DNA of 64,000 bases, from contig JAPMXV010000040.1 of NCBI GenBank assembly GCA_026936335.1, forward strand, positions 136,138 through 200,137, given 5' to 3'. Under the pieces are notes generated by a model that ran no database searches, was not told the origin of the DNA, and saw nothing but the letters and a program-made list of their open reading frames with translations. Source of the DNA: Mantamonas sphyraenae (Eukaryota > CRuMs > Mantamonadidae). This document shows positions 39,408 to 50,309 of the stretch, piece after piece. Made by a program: the position numbers and the translations under genes. Positions within the stretch are counted from its first letter, which is position 1; every line of letters starts with the position of its first letter.

Positions 39408-42400
39408 ATGAGCAGCCGCGAGGAGAATGGACCACAGTACGAGACTCTGTTGGTGGTGGAGGACAGCAAAGATGGCGGAGACACCCAACAGGGAATCGAG
39501 GTCAACTTTGGGCGAGTGCAAGGCGGGCTGAGATACCACGACGCGACGCCCAAAACGCCTGCGTTCCCAGCGGCCACGTATGTGCCGACGTCGACGTCGT
39601 CTCTGGACGAGCCACACGCACAGTCGAACGCCAAGGTGGACACACACGCAGCGTCGGCATCGCCGCTGTTTTCCACAATGCTGGTGAAGCCTGTGTTTAA
39701 CGACATGTTTGGCACGTTGCTGCCTGCAGCGCCGCCGCCGCCGGAGGACACGCTGAGCGATGAGGAGAAGCGGCGACTTGAAGGACAACGGCTGCAGGCG
39801 GCAGCGGATGCAGAGCGCAAAGCACAGCAGGAACGGGCGGCAGCAGCAGCCGCAGCAGCCGAGGCCAAAGCCAAGTCGCCTCGGCACAGGTCGCGACGTG
39901 GGACAAAGACAAGTCTGGCATCGCCATCAGGCGGTTCAGGGAACAGCGGTGGAAGCACGGGAGGAAGCGTGGGATCGCCGAGTGGTAACCGGACGGCACG
40001 GGGCAGCAAGAGCGGCAAATCCAAGAAGAGCGCGAAGGAACGGGCCGCGGAAGAGGCGAAAGTGGCTCAGGAGGAAGAGGAGGCACGTGCAAAGGCAGAG
40101 GCAGAGGAGCGGGTGCGTGAAGAGGAAGCCAGGAAGCAAGCAGCACTGCTAATTGTGCCAGGTAAGTTGCAGAGGGTGGCGGGAAAGCGCGGCGGTCGTG
40201 TGCAACGGTCGCCCAGTGCAACAAAGAGCGGCTGGCTAACACACAGCGGGGATGGAATGGACCAATTGGGGACGCACACGGACATACAGCACATGTGGCA
40301 GAGACACGTGCGGCGAAGGAGTCAACCAAGGCTCTGGAAAAGATCGTGGCGTGGCTGGAGGGGCAGATTGCGGCGAGCGAGGAAGCGCAGGCGTCGCTGC
40401 AAGAGGCAGTGGACAAGGCTGTTCGGCTGGACCAACAACAGCGAGCGCGCATGAAGTCACGCATCACAGGGTTGCCGCTGGGCAAATCGAACCTGGTGCT
40501 GGACGATGCGTTTGTGGCGAAACACGGCCTGATCCAACTGCCGCAGAACAGGTTTGCAAAGGACAGGCCACAGAGCCCTGCGGGAGAAGTGACGAGTCCG
40601 CCGCCAATCAGTGTGCGTAGCACGGTTGCGGCGCAGGCGAATCTGCGTGCGGCAACAGAGAAGCTGGACAGGCTGGGCATCGACCCAACGGTTCACTTTA
40701 CGCGCAAGCGGCTGGACACGATTTCGAACCGCGAGGCAACATTGCGGATGTCCAAGAAGAAGCCGTGGCTAAAGACGATGACGGACAAGCAGCGGGACGA
40801 AGAGCAGCAGGTGTGGTCGAGGATGCAGGAGAAGAACAAGTTTCTGTTGACGTCGCGGCACAACCAAAGCTTGAACAAGACAACGCGGACGTTGGCCAAA
40901 AAGGCGACGGCGCGTGCAGACATGTCGTTTCTGGCAGAGCCGTCGCACATTGAATTTGTGGATTTTGAACCGGGGTTGACGTACACGGCGACGGTGACGT
41001 TCCGCAACGTGTCTGCAGTGTCACAAAGCCTGCGTGTGTTGCCACCTAGCACAGAGCTGGCGACACTGGAGGCTGTGGAGGGCGGGAAGCAGGGAGCCAA
41101 CGGTGTGGTTGCGCCTGGCTTGACGCGAGCGTTCAGGGTGCACTTTCTGCCGATGGACGGGCAGGACTTTGTGGACGAGCTGCAGGTGGTGACGGAGACA
41201 AACCAGTTCTCGGTGCCAATCCGAGCGAGGCGAACGCCGCCGCAGTTGACTCTCCCTGCGGTGATGGACGCAGGGTCTGTGTTGCCGTTTGGAGTGCGGC
41301 AAACCCAGTTTGCGTGCAGCAACACAGGCGGGCCGGGCTGGTTTGCATTTGCGCCTGCCTTGCAAGTCCCAGAAGACATCACGTCGCTGTTTGGAGGCGT
41401 GAAGGGAGAGGAGTACCTTCGCCTGACGCCGTTCTACCTTCATCCGCGGATGTTCCATCTGGAGACGGGCCAGACGCAGACGGTGACGGTTGCGTTCAAC
41501 CCGGACGCGCAGCAAGAAAGTGTGTCGTCGTTTGACGTGGCGCTTGTGTGCGACAACGGTCACGTGGCGACACACACGCTGGTGGGAAACGTGTGCCAGC
41601 CGCGGGTGCGGATCACACAGCTGGACCGCAACGCAAGCGTCGACATGGACAACCAGCCGCAAGGGATGCGGTTTGAAGAGATGACGGTGAAGGCGACCAA
41701 CAGCAAGACCGTGTCTGTGCGGTCGGACTCTGCCATTCCGCTGTTTGTGCATTGGGAGCTGGGGCAGGAGATCGAGAAGGAATTTGTGATCGAACCGCAG
41801 CGTATCTCGCTGCAGCCGTTTTCGACGGTGCAGTTTGAGGTGACGTTTACGCCGCAGCAAGCACGGGAGTCGATTGTGTGCGAGGCAACACTTGTGTTGG
41901 AAGATGTGCCGACGAAGCACAACATGATGCATCTGGGAGGAAGCAGCGGTGCGGGCGGGATGGCAACGTCAGAGTATGCGCTGTTGTCGCTGGATCTTCT
42001 TGGCAGTGCGCGTGCGTTGGAGGTGGAGTTGGATCCGCCTGCGCTGCTGTACGCAGGGCAGGTTCTAGTGGGCGAACGACACACGCGGACGATTCGGATT
42101 CACAATCGGGGAGACACGAGGCTGGAGTATGTGTTTCCTCGTCTGCAGGACGACCACTGTTTGCTGAATGTGACACCGAGCGCGGGCACGCTTGCGCCCG
42201 GAGGGAGCGCGTCAGGCAAGCTGCTGATGGTTGCGTACGCGGCAGGCATGCTGCAGAGTGCGCTTGTGTGCAAACTAAGTGTGGATGGGGTGGAGGAGGA
42301 ACGTGTGGTGGCAGTGCGTGCAAACGTGCGGGGTGGGCGTGTTGTGTTTGATGTGCCGTGCATCGACCTGGGCCTTGTGCAAGCGGGCGAGCCCGTTCAG

Positions 42401-44492
42401 GTGGAGGTGCCCTTGCGTAACACCAGTGGCGTGACCGTGCAATGGCAGCTTGCGGACGCCGCGCGAGCGGCGGCGGCGGCGGGGACGGCGGTGCAAGCAG
42501 GGCGGCCTGCGTCACGACGACGTTGGCGAAGCCAGAGACCCGACAGTGAGACTCAATTGGACAACGTGGAATTTGATCCGGCGATGGGTGTGATGGAGGC
42601 GTACGGACAGGAGACGGTGGAGCTGACATTCCGAAGCAACAAGGTGGGGCGTGTACGCGAGGTGCTTGCATGCGTGGTTGGCAACGGGGGCGAAACGGAG
42701 TACATCGAATTGCGTGCGACGGTGGCACACCCGCGTGTGGCGCTGTCGCAGAGCTTTGTGGAGCTCGGGCAAACGTTCCACGGAGTCACGACGTTGGCCA
42801 AGTTTCGCATGCGCAACATGACGAAGCTGCCTGCGACGTTCCAGTGGGGTGATGAGACGGACAGGGACGACGTACAGGCCACGTTTGTGCCATTCCAGGG
42901 CACGCTGCAGCCGTTGCAGGAGATCAACGTGACCGCACGTGTGCGTCCTCTGCGTGTGGGCACGCTGAAGCCGCTTTTCGTGTGCCATGTGCAAGGGATG
43001 CAAATGCCACTGGGGTTGGCAATGAGCACAGAGGCTGGAGGGCTGGACGTGCGATTTGACACGATGGCGTTGGACTTTGGAGCGGATGTGCCAATCTTTG
43101 AGACGCACACACGTGTGCTGAGAGTGACGAACCACAGTGCGATCGCAACGAAGCTCGAGTTTGACGCAGAGACGTTTGGCGAGGAGAGCGGAGGCAAACG
43201 CGTCGAGGCGGAACAAGGAGGTGGGGAGGCACTGACGCCGCGCAGCGGAGCGACGGGATTCACGTTTGCATCTGCCACGACGACGAGCTCGTCTAGCAGT
43301 GGGACAAGCAGCGCCTCGGGGAACAGCATGTCGATTGCGTCGCAGCGGCAAGAAAAGACGCGTATCAAGAAGCTTGTGGCAAAGGGCAAGGGGTTGGTGG
43401 TTCGAGTGGAACCAAAGACGCTGTCGCTGGGCAAGGGGGAATCGGCCGAGGTGGAGGTGAGTGTGCTGGCAGACATGTACGGCCAATACCGTGAACGCAT
43501 TGTGTGCCATGTGGAAGGCCAGGATGAGCCGAGCGTGGTGGAGATGCAGGTGGGGGTTGTGGGGTCGCCGTTGACGTTTGTGCACGGGACGACGGGTCTT
43601 TCGGTGACGCAAGCGGTGCCGTTGCTGCAATGGGGCACGATTGTGCACACGGACGACCTTTGCAAGCCGCTGAAGGTGGAGAACCACAGCGGATTCGATC
43701 TGAACGTGTCGCTTGCGGCGTTCAACATGCCGTACGGACGACCTACGCTTGTGGACCTGCACATGGACGTGGATGAAGATGGACACGTGGGAGTGCGTGT
43801 GGAAGAGCACGTGGAAACGGCAGACGACCATCCATACTGGATCGAGCCAACAAGCAAGGTTGTGCGCGCACGAGATGCAGCGACATTTGACGTGCATTTC
43901 GCAGGCGATGGAGACCAGTTCCACAGGGCGTACGTGAAGGCATTTACGTCTCTGGTGCGCAAGCATCCGTGTGCGGTGGTGCAGGGTCACAATGCAAAGC
44001 CCGAGCTGCGCCTGGACATGGTGGCACGTACGGTGGTGCCTCGGGTGAGCTTTGGCCGCAGTGCAGCACGGTTCGAGGTGGCGACGAGCGACGTGGCACG
44101 TGGAGCGGAAAAGACGGTGACTCTGACGAGCCAGGTGGACGCACAGCTTGGGTTTAGGCTGCGTGTGCCAGATGACTTTGAGTCGGACGTGGACGAGATG
44201 CGGCTGTACTCTCTGCGTCCTCACCAGAGTATGGATGTGGTACTGAGGTATGTGCCGCCACAGGCACGCTGGGAGCACGACCACAAGAGTGTGAGCCACC
44301 TGGGGGTGGAGTACACAAGTGGACACACACAGCACCTGAATGTGATTGTGAATGTGGTGCACCCTCACGTGGAGTTTGACAGGGAGAGGGTGAGCTTTGG
44401 GACGGTGCACGTGGACGCAACGAATGTGAAACGACACGTGGAGCTGACCAACAAGACGACCGCACCTGCGAATTGGCGCATCGAACGGGTGT

Positions 44493-44523
<31 letters not shown>

Positions 44524-44761
44524 CGACGACGAAGGGGTGGTTCGGTTTATGCCGAGCAGTGGATGGCTGGAGGGAGTGGAGAGCGGACGCAAGGCTGCGC
44601 CTCTGCACGTGGACGTGTTGTTCCATCCGCGCAAGGGACGTACGTACAGGCAGAGGTTCCGCGTGGTTGTGCAGCATGCCATGCTGAGCGACACGTGGAG
44701 CTATGTAGAAGTGTCGGGCACGGGAAGCCTTGAGGAGGAGCTTGCTGTTGTTGTTGTGTGA
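39408..44761 (+). CDS. ASH/MSP-domain cilia- and flagella-associated protein (CFAP74- or Hydin-like)
   Basis: Two exons, 39408-40161 and 40290-44761, joined in phase 1 with donor GTAAGT, 1,741 aa. The N-terminal 350 residues are low complexity, then helical and charged (EEARAKAEAEERVREEEAR). From about residue 440 there is a chain of immunoglobulin-like ASH/MSP repeats, each with a segment such as YTATVTFRNVS, HTRTIRIHNRG, EVPLRNTSG, LAKFRMRNM and HTRVLRVTNHS. Such chains are found in central-apparatus proteins of motile flagella: Hydin, CFAP47, CFAP65, CFAP74 and CFAP221. Length and a coiled N-terminus suggest CFAP74, but this is not secure. An Asp run near the C-terminus is encoded by a GAT repeat. 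Its presence implies a motile flagellum. Confidence 0.75.
44495..44532. repeat. GAT/GAC trinucleotide repeat coding for poly-Asp
   Basis: Roughly twelve consecutive Asp codons, GAT then GAC, inside the last ASH region of the flagellar protein. In-frame length changes would be tolerated. Confidence 0.9.
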
Positions 44762-44778
44762 GGGTTGAGGACGAGGAA

Positions 44779-45933
44779 TCAGGCGGTGGTGTTTTGCAGA
44801 AGTGTGGAGCCACCCTGGAGGTTGACGACAATGAAGAACAGTGAGAACATGAGGGAGCCAAGTTTGACGAGAAGGTCGGAGGTGATGTTCGTGCCGCCCA
44901 TGCGCAGAGCTGTGGAGCGTTCGCGCATGGCGGTGAGAACCATGTTGATGTCTGCTGCGGAAGCATCGTCGTCATGGACGTCCAGGTCGGCAAGTTGAGC
45001 AAGGCGTTGACGCATGCGCTCGCCGTGTGTGTGGAGTGAAGTGGCAAAGGCGATGACGGGCGCAATGCCACCGAGGTTCTGGAGGAGCCAGAACATCTCG
45101 CCAAAGGAAACAACGGAGGGACCGCCGAGTTGGAGGAGACGCCTGCTGAGAAGGATGATGACGGCCATGATCTGGACGCCCGAAGCGAGAGCGAGGTAGG
45201 TGTCGAGGGTGTCGTTGACCCAGGTGAGCTGGGAGACGAAGGCACGGTGGTCGGTGTTCAATTGGTGAAGGTCTTTGGATTGGATGTGTGTCCAATTGCG
45301 GACGCGTTGATGGAGGCGCTTGGCGCAGGCGTGGAGCGCAAACATGATCTGCCAGACGCCCACATACGGAAGGAGCCAGAAGAAGTTGTTTGGAGCAGCG
45401 ATGATTTGTTCAACGATGCGGAGGCCCATGAGGTTTGCGATGGGGTAGGCCATGGAGGGCTCCGAGGAGAGGTGGACGTCCATTGAGACGGCGGTGTTTG
45501 CCACGGAGAGAGCGAGGAGGCTGCAGAGGATCCAGGCAGTCCAGCGTTCGACATCCGCACGTCCTCGGCGTACCATGCGCAGGAGGACGAGAAGGTGCTC
45601 GACAAGGGCACGGACCCAGTGGGGGGGAAGGGAGTAAAAGAAGAGCTGGCTTGTGACGGTGGACGACGTGTTCCAGAGACAATTGATGAGCAGGAAGAAT
45701 TGTTCGTTGCGTGGGACGTCGCCGTGGAAAAGGGCGACCCACAGGCGAATGTTGTGGGCCCAGAGGAGGGCAAAGTAGGAGACGATCAGGACGCGAACAA
45801 GTGTGGGCTCTCTGCCAGAGCGCTGCTGGAGAAAGAGGGACATGGTGCGGTCGTAGCGCTTCTCCCAAGCGTTTGGTGGGTGGGGAGGGTCGTCATCTTT
45901 GTCGTCAGCAGGTGAGAGGAGGGCCTGCTGCAT
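44779..45933 (-). CDS. Seven-helix membrane protein, gustatory-receptor-like (GRL) candidate
   Basis: Single exon, 384 aa, from ATG 45933. Seven hydrophobic segments are visible: VLIVSYFALLWAHN, FLLINCLWNTSSTVTSQLFF, WTAWILCSLLALSVAN, NNFFWLLPYVGVWQIMFAL, YLALASGVQIMAVIILL, MFWLLQNLGGIAPVIAFA and LLVKLGSLMFSLFFIVVNL. The N-terminus is polar and likely cytosolic. There is a large charged loop between helices 4 and 5. The last helix, preceded by a long cytosolic helix (VLTAMRERSTALRMGG), recalls the insect gustatory/odorant receptor superfamily and its protist GRL relatives, which have inverted 7TM topology. Sequence similarity in that superfamily is minimal, so this is a fold-level guess. It ends 17 bp from the stop of the flagellar gene. 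Confidence 0.6.
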   Translation of the reverse strand: MQQALLSPADDKDDDPPHPPNAWEKRYDRTMSLFLQQRSGREPTLVRVLIVSYFALLWAHNIRLWVALFHGDVPRNEQFFLLINCLWNTSSTVTSQLFFYSLPPHWVRALVEHLLVLLRMVRRGRADVERWTAWILCSLLALSVANTAVSMDVHLSSEPSMAYPIANLMGLRIVEQIIAAPNNFFWLLPYVGVWQIMFALHACAKRLHQRVRNWTHIQSKDLHQLNTDHRAFVSQLTWVNDTLDTYLALASGVQIMAVIILLSRRLLQLGGPSVVSFGEMFWLLQNLGGIAPVIAFATSLHTHGERMRQRLAQLADLDVHDDDASAADINMVLTAMRERSTALRMGGTNITSDLLVKLGSLMFSLFFIVVNLQGGSTLLQNTTA

Positions 45934-45990
45934 GGTGTGGGAGTGTTTTGTTTGCGAACGCGGCGGCAATCACATTGCTGGAAGGCCAGG
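45934..45990. promoter_or_regulatory. Shared divergent promoter region (GRL-like / RasGEF)
   Basis: 57 bases between opposed start codons. It contains TTGCGAAC at 45952-45959, an octamer also found in the divergent spacer at 50302-50309. Inferred from spacing. Confidence 0.4.
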
Positions 45991-48900
45991 ATGTCGGGCC
46001 ACAGGATGTCGCATGCACAACCATTCTCGATGCAACATCATTTTCACCGGATGGAACAGGAGAACAAGCTGCTGGAGTATCGCATCCTGGAGCTGCGGAG
46101 AAGTGGACAGGAGGCGGAGGAGACGAGCGGAGCGCAACGGAAAGAATTGCAGGGTGCAAGGACACGGATCAGGCAGCTTGAGGAGCAGGTGGCAAGTTTG
46201 CAGGGAAAGGTGGAGCAGCTGGACACTCGGGCGCGGTCTGGAGAGGAGGTGGAAACTCTGGTGCGGGAAAACACACTTCTGCAGGAGCTGCTATCGATAC
46301 CCGAGCAGCAGCTGGGGGAAGAGGAACTGGGGGGGCTGGTGGGCCAGTTGGTGGAGGAAGAGCAGAAGCGAGAGGAGGGGGGAAGCGCGGGGGTGGAGTG
46401 CGTGCGATGTGAGGAGCTGAGGTTACGTTGCCAACGGGTGGAGGCGGCGCTGGTGGCGAGCAACCAGTGGCGGGAACGGTACCGAACACAGGTGAAGGAA
46501 GAGTTGGAGCGACGAAAGCACGACGTGGGTCAGCTGGAGAGCCAGGTGAGGGCGAAAGAGGAACAGCTGGAGAGAGCGTTGGAGGAGCTTGACAACTTGC
46601 GCGAAGGGCCAGGGGAAGAACGGCGGCGGAGCCAGGAAAGTGAAGGGGAGGCAAGTGAGAGAGAGACGGAGGATGCAGGATTGTCCAACAGCAGCACAGA
46701 CGCAAGCAAGGCGCTGCGTACGCTGAATCGTCGGCTGCAGAGTGAACTGGCGCGGGAGAGGCTAGAAAACAAGCGGCTGGCGCGTCGTTTGAGCAAGGCC
46801 GGGCTGCCTGCGCGCAGGCACAGCGAAAACGGAAGAGAGAGCGAGGCAGAGACGGAAGGGACAGGAAAGAATGGTACAGGGGCACAGGTGGAGAGCAAGG
46901 ACGAGAGCACGGCGAGTGGAAAAGAGGCGGAGGAGGAAGAGGGGACAGGGAGCAAAACGGAGGTGGCCCTGCACCGGTCGGCATCATTGGACGTTGGGTC
47001 TCACGATGTATCCAAGGCGCAGGCGGCAAAAGTGGCGTACAGGAACAAGCGGATGGAGCAGACGCAGTCGCGGAAGTATGCAGCGGACCTGTGGTCGATG
47101 TTTGAAAGGGAAGGATTCATGGACGAGAAGCTGTTGGGTCTGGCGAGTGGATCTGCAAAAAGGTCGTCGACAGCAATTGAGGCAATTGCACGGAGCATGT
47201 CGTCTCGGGATTACAGCAGTGGGAGCAGCGGTGGGAGCAGCAGCAGCAGGAGCGGAGGCGGCCATTCGCTGCGAAAACTGGCGTCGGGAAACGCGATGAA
47301 GGAAGCATCGGGAAGCAAGAGCACAGGGCGTGTGCGACGCAACACGTTGACAAACAGACTGCGCACAGCAAGTGTGGCGTCGCATTCGGAAGACATCCGG
47401 CGGTTGAGCATCCGGACGTTTTCGGCAGCGATGGTGCGGCAGCAGATGGAACGGGATCAGTCACGGAGGCGTGGAGGAAGTGTGGACTCGGATGGATCGG
47501 GAGATGAGAGCGAAGATGAAGAGGAGGAGGAGGAAGGAGATGTGGAGGGCGGGAGCAAGGAAGGAGCGTCGGACAACAGGGCAAGCAGCGTGATTGTGCG
47601 CGTGAACCGGAAAACGGGTGTGCGACACGTGGTTGCTGGGTCGTTTAGACGACTTGTGAACGAGCTGGTGAACCCAAAGGTGTCGAATCCGGAGTTTCTG
47701 TTTGCGTTTCTCCTGTCGTTCCGGCAGTTTTGCACGAGCATGGAGTTGCTGGTGGCGCTGCGTGAGCAGTTTGTGGGGCTGGAGGAGGAGGACGAGTATG
47801 AGAGCGACGAGGGGACACGAAACAACAGCAAGGGTGCGCAGATGGCCTTTGAGGCAAAGGTGGTGATGCCGCGGAGGCTGCGCGTGGTAAATGTGCTGAA
47901 AACATGGATCCAAGACCACTTTCAGGACTTTTACGACGATGAGGAGCTGATGCAGGCGTTTTACGACTTTACGGACACGACGATGTTCAAGCTGGGGATG
48001 GAAAAGCCGGCGGAGCTGCTGCAGCGAGTGATGCAACGGAGCATGGCGGAAGCGGCGATGCGTCAGGAAGAGGATCAGGCGTACTCGTGGGCAGGGAACA
48101 TTCTGGACGTGTCAAGATCGCTGTCGGGAGGGAGCGCGGGACAGGCGGCGAGTGTGGCGCAGAGACAGCACAGCAAATCTGTGTCTGGGACGCTGGACAT
48201 CTCGTCGTCGATGGTTGTGACGAAACCAAGGAGCGGAACAAACATGCGGACGACACTGCGTGTGTTGACGGGCAAAGACCGTCCGCTGCCACACCTTACG
48301 TTTCGAAGACGGAAGGCGCCGAGCCACGTGCTGGAGATCCACGCGGAGGAGCTTGCGAGGCAACTGACGCTGATTGAACACATGATGTTTGTGCGCATCC
48401 GTACGACCGAGTTTGTGAACACCAACTGGACGAGCGAGCAAGCGTCGTCTGAGGCGCCGCACATCATGGCGATGATCAAGCAGTTTAACATAGTGACGCA
48501 GTGGGTGGCAACGACCGTGGTGTTGGAGGAGTCACTGAAGCGGCGGACGTCTGTGCTGGGCCACTTTATCAAGGTGGCCGGGTACGCGTACAGGATGCGG
48601 AATTTCAACACGACGATGGAGATCATTGCCGGGCTGCTTATTTCGCCTGTGTGGCGGCTGGAAAAGACGTGGGAGAACCTGGGCGACGATCTGCAGCGAG
48701 AGTTTGACCAGCTGAGTGCGCTTACGTCGCCGATGAAGGATCACAAGCTGCTGCGGGATGAGATGAATGTGGCGGTGACGCCGTGCATTCTGTTTATCGG
48801 CTTGCTTCTGGGAGACATTATGAATGTGGATGGGATGGATGCGACGACGAGCGAGGGGCTGATCCACTTTGACCGATACTTCCGGAGTGCGATGCTGGTT

Positions 48901-49047
48901 CGGGATCTGAAGCAGAGCCAGTACGGGGAGTACGATTTGGAGCCCGTACCGGAGATTCTGGAGTGGTTGCGGAACGTGGTGGTGGTGAATGATGCCGAAC
49001 TGAGCAGCGCGAGCGAGCAGCGTGTGATGGAGGAGGGATTTGGGTGA
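45991..49047 (+). CDS. Ras guanine-nucleotide exchange factor with N-terminal coiled coil
   Basis: Single exon, 1,018 aa, from ATG 45991; the open codons before it lack an ATG. Residues about 15-280 are a coiled coil rich in E, L and R (LLEYRILELRR, LEQAL-type heptads), followed by Ser-rich low-complexity linkers. A RasGEF N-terminal (REM) module begins near residue 546 (FRRLVNELVNPKVSN, FAFLLSFRQFCTSMELL). The CDC25 catalytic domain spans about 780-1010 (HAEELARQLTLIEHMMF, VVLEESLKRRTSVLGHFI, FNTTMEIIAGLL, CILFIGLLLGDI). It should load GTP on a Ras, Rap or Ral GTPase. No membrane-targeting domain is seen; the coiled coil may recruit it. The stop is 9 bp from that of the convergent RPP40 gene. 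Confidence 0.92.
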   Translation: MSGHRMSHAQPFSMQHHFHRMEQENKLLEYRILELRRSGQEAEETSGAQRKELQGARTRIRQLEEQVASLQGKVEQLDTRARSGEEVETLVRENTLLQELLSIPEQQLGEEELGGLVGQLVEEEQKREEGGSAGVECVRCEELRLRCQRVEAALVASNQWRERYRTQVKEELERRKHDVGQLESQVRAKEEQLERALEELDNLREGPGEERRRSQESEGEASERETEDAGLSNSSTDASKALRTLNRRLQSELARERLENKRLARRLSKAGLPARRHSENGRESEAETEGTGKNGTGAQVESKDESTASGKEAEEEEGTGSKTEVALHRSASLDVGSHDVSKAQAAKVAYRNKRMEQTQSRKYAADLWSMFEREGFMDEKLLGLASGSAKRSSTAIEAIARSMSSRDYSSGSSGGSSSSRSGGGHSLRKLASGNAMKEASGSKSTGRVRRNTLTNRLRTASVASHSEDIRRLSIRTFSAAMVRQQMERDQSRRRGGSVDSDGSGDESEDEEEEEEGDVEGGSKEGASDNRASSVIVRVNRKTGVRHVVAGSFRRLVNELVNPKVSNPEFLFAFLLSFRQFCTSMELLVALREQFVGLEEEDEYESDEGTRNNSKGAQMAFEAKVVMPRRLRVVNVLKTWIQDHFQDFYDDEELMQAFYDFTDTTMFKLGMEKPAELLQRVMQRSMAEAAMRQEEDQAYSWAGNILDVSRSLSGGSAGQAASVAQRQHSKSVSGTLDISSSMVVTKPRSGTNMRTTLRVLTGKDRPLPHLTFRRRKAPSHVLEIHAEELARQLTLIEHMMFVRIRTTEFVNTNWTSEQASSEAPHIMAMIKQFNIVTQWVATTVVLEESLKRRTSVLGHFIKVAGYAYRMRNFNTTMEIIAGLLISPVWRLEKTWENLGDDLQREFDQLSALTSPMKDHKLLRDEMNVAVTPCILFIGLLLGDIMNVDGMDATTSEGLIHFDRYFRSAMLVRDLKQSQYGEYDLEPVPEILEWLRNVVVVNDAELSSASEQRVMEEGFG

Positions 49048-49056
49048 GGGTGTGGT

Positions 49057-50277
49057 TCATTGCGCACCATCCATGCGGACAGCAAGGGAGACGGGGGACG
49101 AGGAGGCACCCAGCGAATAGATAGAGATGTGGTTGTCGCCAGAGATGGAGTAGGTGTGTGCAGTTTGGTCCCAGGCAGCTGGGGCGTCGTCGAAGCCCCA
49201 GAAGGAGAGGATGGCGGCACATTGTGTTTGTTGGACGAGGGAGTCGAGCATGTCGAGCCATTGAAGGGTGTGATCGCGTGTAAGGAAGCCTGTGAGTGAA
49301 ACGAGGATGCCGTTGGAGGTGGTGGTGATGGTTGTGGTGGAAGATGAGAGAGCGGGTTGGACAAAGGCTCGGTGCTCGTCAGAGAGGTCGAGGGCACGGG
49401 AGGACGGGAGCGGGGTGGTGGACGACTCATGGAGAGGCTCGGGTTCAAAGTCGAGGAGGCGGCAATGGAGGCTGCCTGTCCATTGGAGGAGTTCAGTGAG
49501 GGGTGTTTGATCTTGGACGCCGAGGGTGGAGGAGTGCTTGGCCTGGACATGGGAGAGCAGTTCAGCAGCCCATTCAGCGTCGGTGAGATCCGGGGTGGGC
49601 TGGAGGGAGGCAAGAAAGGCAGCGTGGACGTCGTTGGCACAGAGGGTTGCCGAGTCGGCAAAGGAGGACGGGAGGTCGACAGGGGAGAGGTTGCCGTCTG
49701 TGTCGAGCCAGGCAAGAAGGACAGAGAGGTTGGGCTGGACAAAGCGGTCTGTGAGACACCAGTGGACACGGTCGTAGGTGGGCTTGCCGGGCTGGAAGGC
49801 GTCTGCACGCAGGTCGACGGCGACGTGGTAGCGCTCCGGGGTATCGTGCTTGCGCAGAAGGTCGCTGTTGCAGAGCTCGCCAGAGAGGCCGAGGAGTTCA
49901 TAGGAGTCTTTGTCGAGGCTGAGGACGAGGACGCCGTCGGGAGTGATGCAGAGGCTGTTGCAGGAATCGAGGGGCGCGGGATGGAGAAGGAGCGAGAGAG
50001 AGCCTGTGTGGATGTAGGTGCGGACAAAGTCGATGTGGAGAAGGTCTACGATGGGACCGGTGGCATATTGATAGTGGCGGTGAGCATCAAGGGCATCCCA
50101 GTCGGCGAGGAGAGAGCGGGCAGTGTCGAGGTCGCCGCCTGTAAGGAAGAGCTCTGCGCGATGGGTGAATGTGTGGGAGGCGACGAGATCACGAGGCTTG
50201 GCAAAGGATTCGTGGTCGTCGGAGCCCCAGAGGTGGATGTGGGCCTTTGGAGAGGAGCCTTGTTGGAGCCACGCCAT
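49057..50277 (-). CDS. RPP40: RNase P/MRP protein subunit p40 (RPP40)
   Basis: Single exon, 406 aa. It aligns in order with animal RPP40 blocks: TPDGVLVLSLDKDSYELLGL, YDRVHWCLTDRF, SVLLAWLDTDG, LLQWTGSLHCRLL, a mid-protein acidic segment and the end block SFWGFDDAPAAWDQTAHTY followed by DNHISIYSL and SLAVRMDG. RPP40 is a structural subunit of nuclear RNase P, which trims tRNA 5' leaders, and of RNase MRP. It has no catalytic residues of its own. The family diverges quickly and is often missed outside animals and fungi. The Ser/Thr stretch around residues 300-325 is low complexity. Start codons with the MED9-like gene are 32 bp apart. Confidence 0.85.
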   Translation of the reverse strand: MAWLQQGSSPKAHIHLWGSDDHESFAKPRDLVASHTFTHRAELFLTGGDLDTARSLLADWDALDAHRHYQYATGPIVDLLHIDFVRTYIHTGSLSLLLHPAPLDSCNSLCITPDGVLVLSLDKDSYELLGLSGELCNSDLLRKHDTPERYHVAVDLRADAFQPGKPTYDRVHWCLTDRFVQPNLSVLLAWLDTDGNLSPVDLPSSFADSATLCANDVHAAFLASLQPTPDLTDAEWAAELLSHVQAKHSSTLGVQDQTPLTELLQWTGSLHCRLLDFEPEPLHESSTTPLPSSRALDLSDEHRAFVQPALSSSTTTITTTSNGILVSLTGFLTRDHTLQWLDMLDSLVQQTQCAAILSFWGFDDAPAAWDQTAHTYSISGDNHISIYSLGASSSPVSLAVRMDGAQ

Positions 50278-50309
50278 GGTTGCGGTGGCGGGACCAGTGC
50301 GTTGCGAAC
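50278..50309. promoter_or_regulatory. Shared divergent promoter region (RPP40 / MED9-like)
   Basis: Only 32 bases between opposed start codons, so transcription start sites probably lie inside the opposite gene. TTGCGAAC abuts the MED9-like ATG at 50302-50309. Confidence 0.4.
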
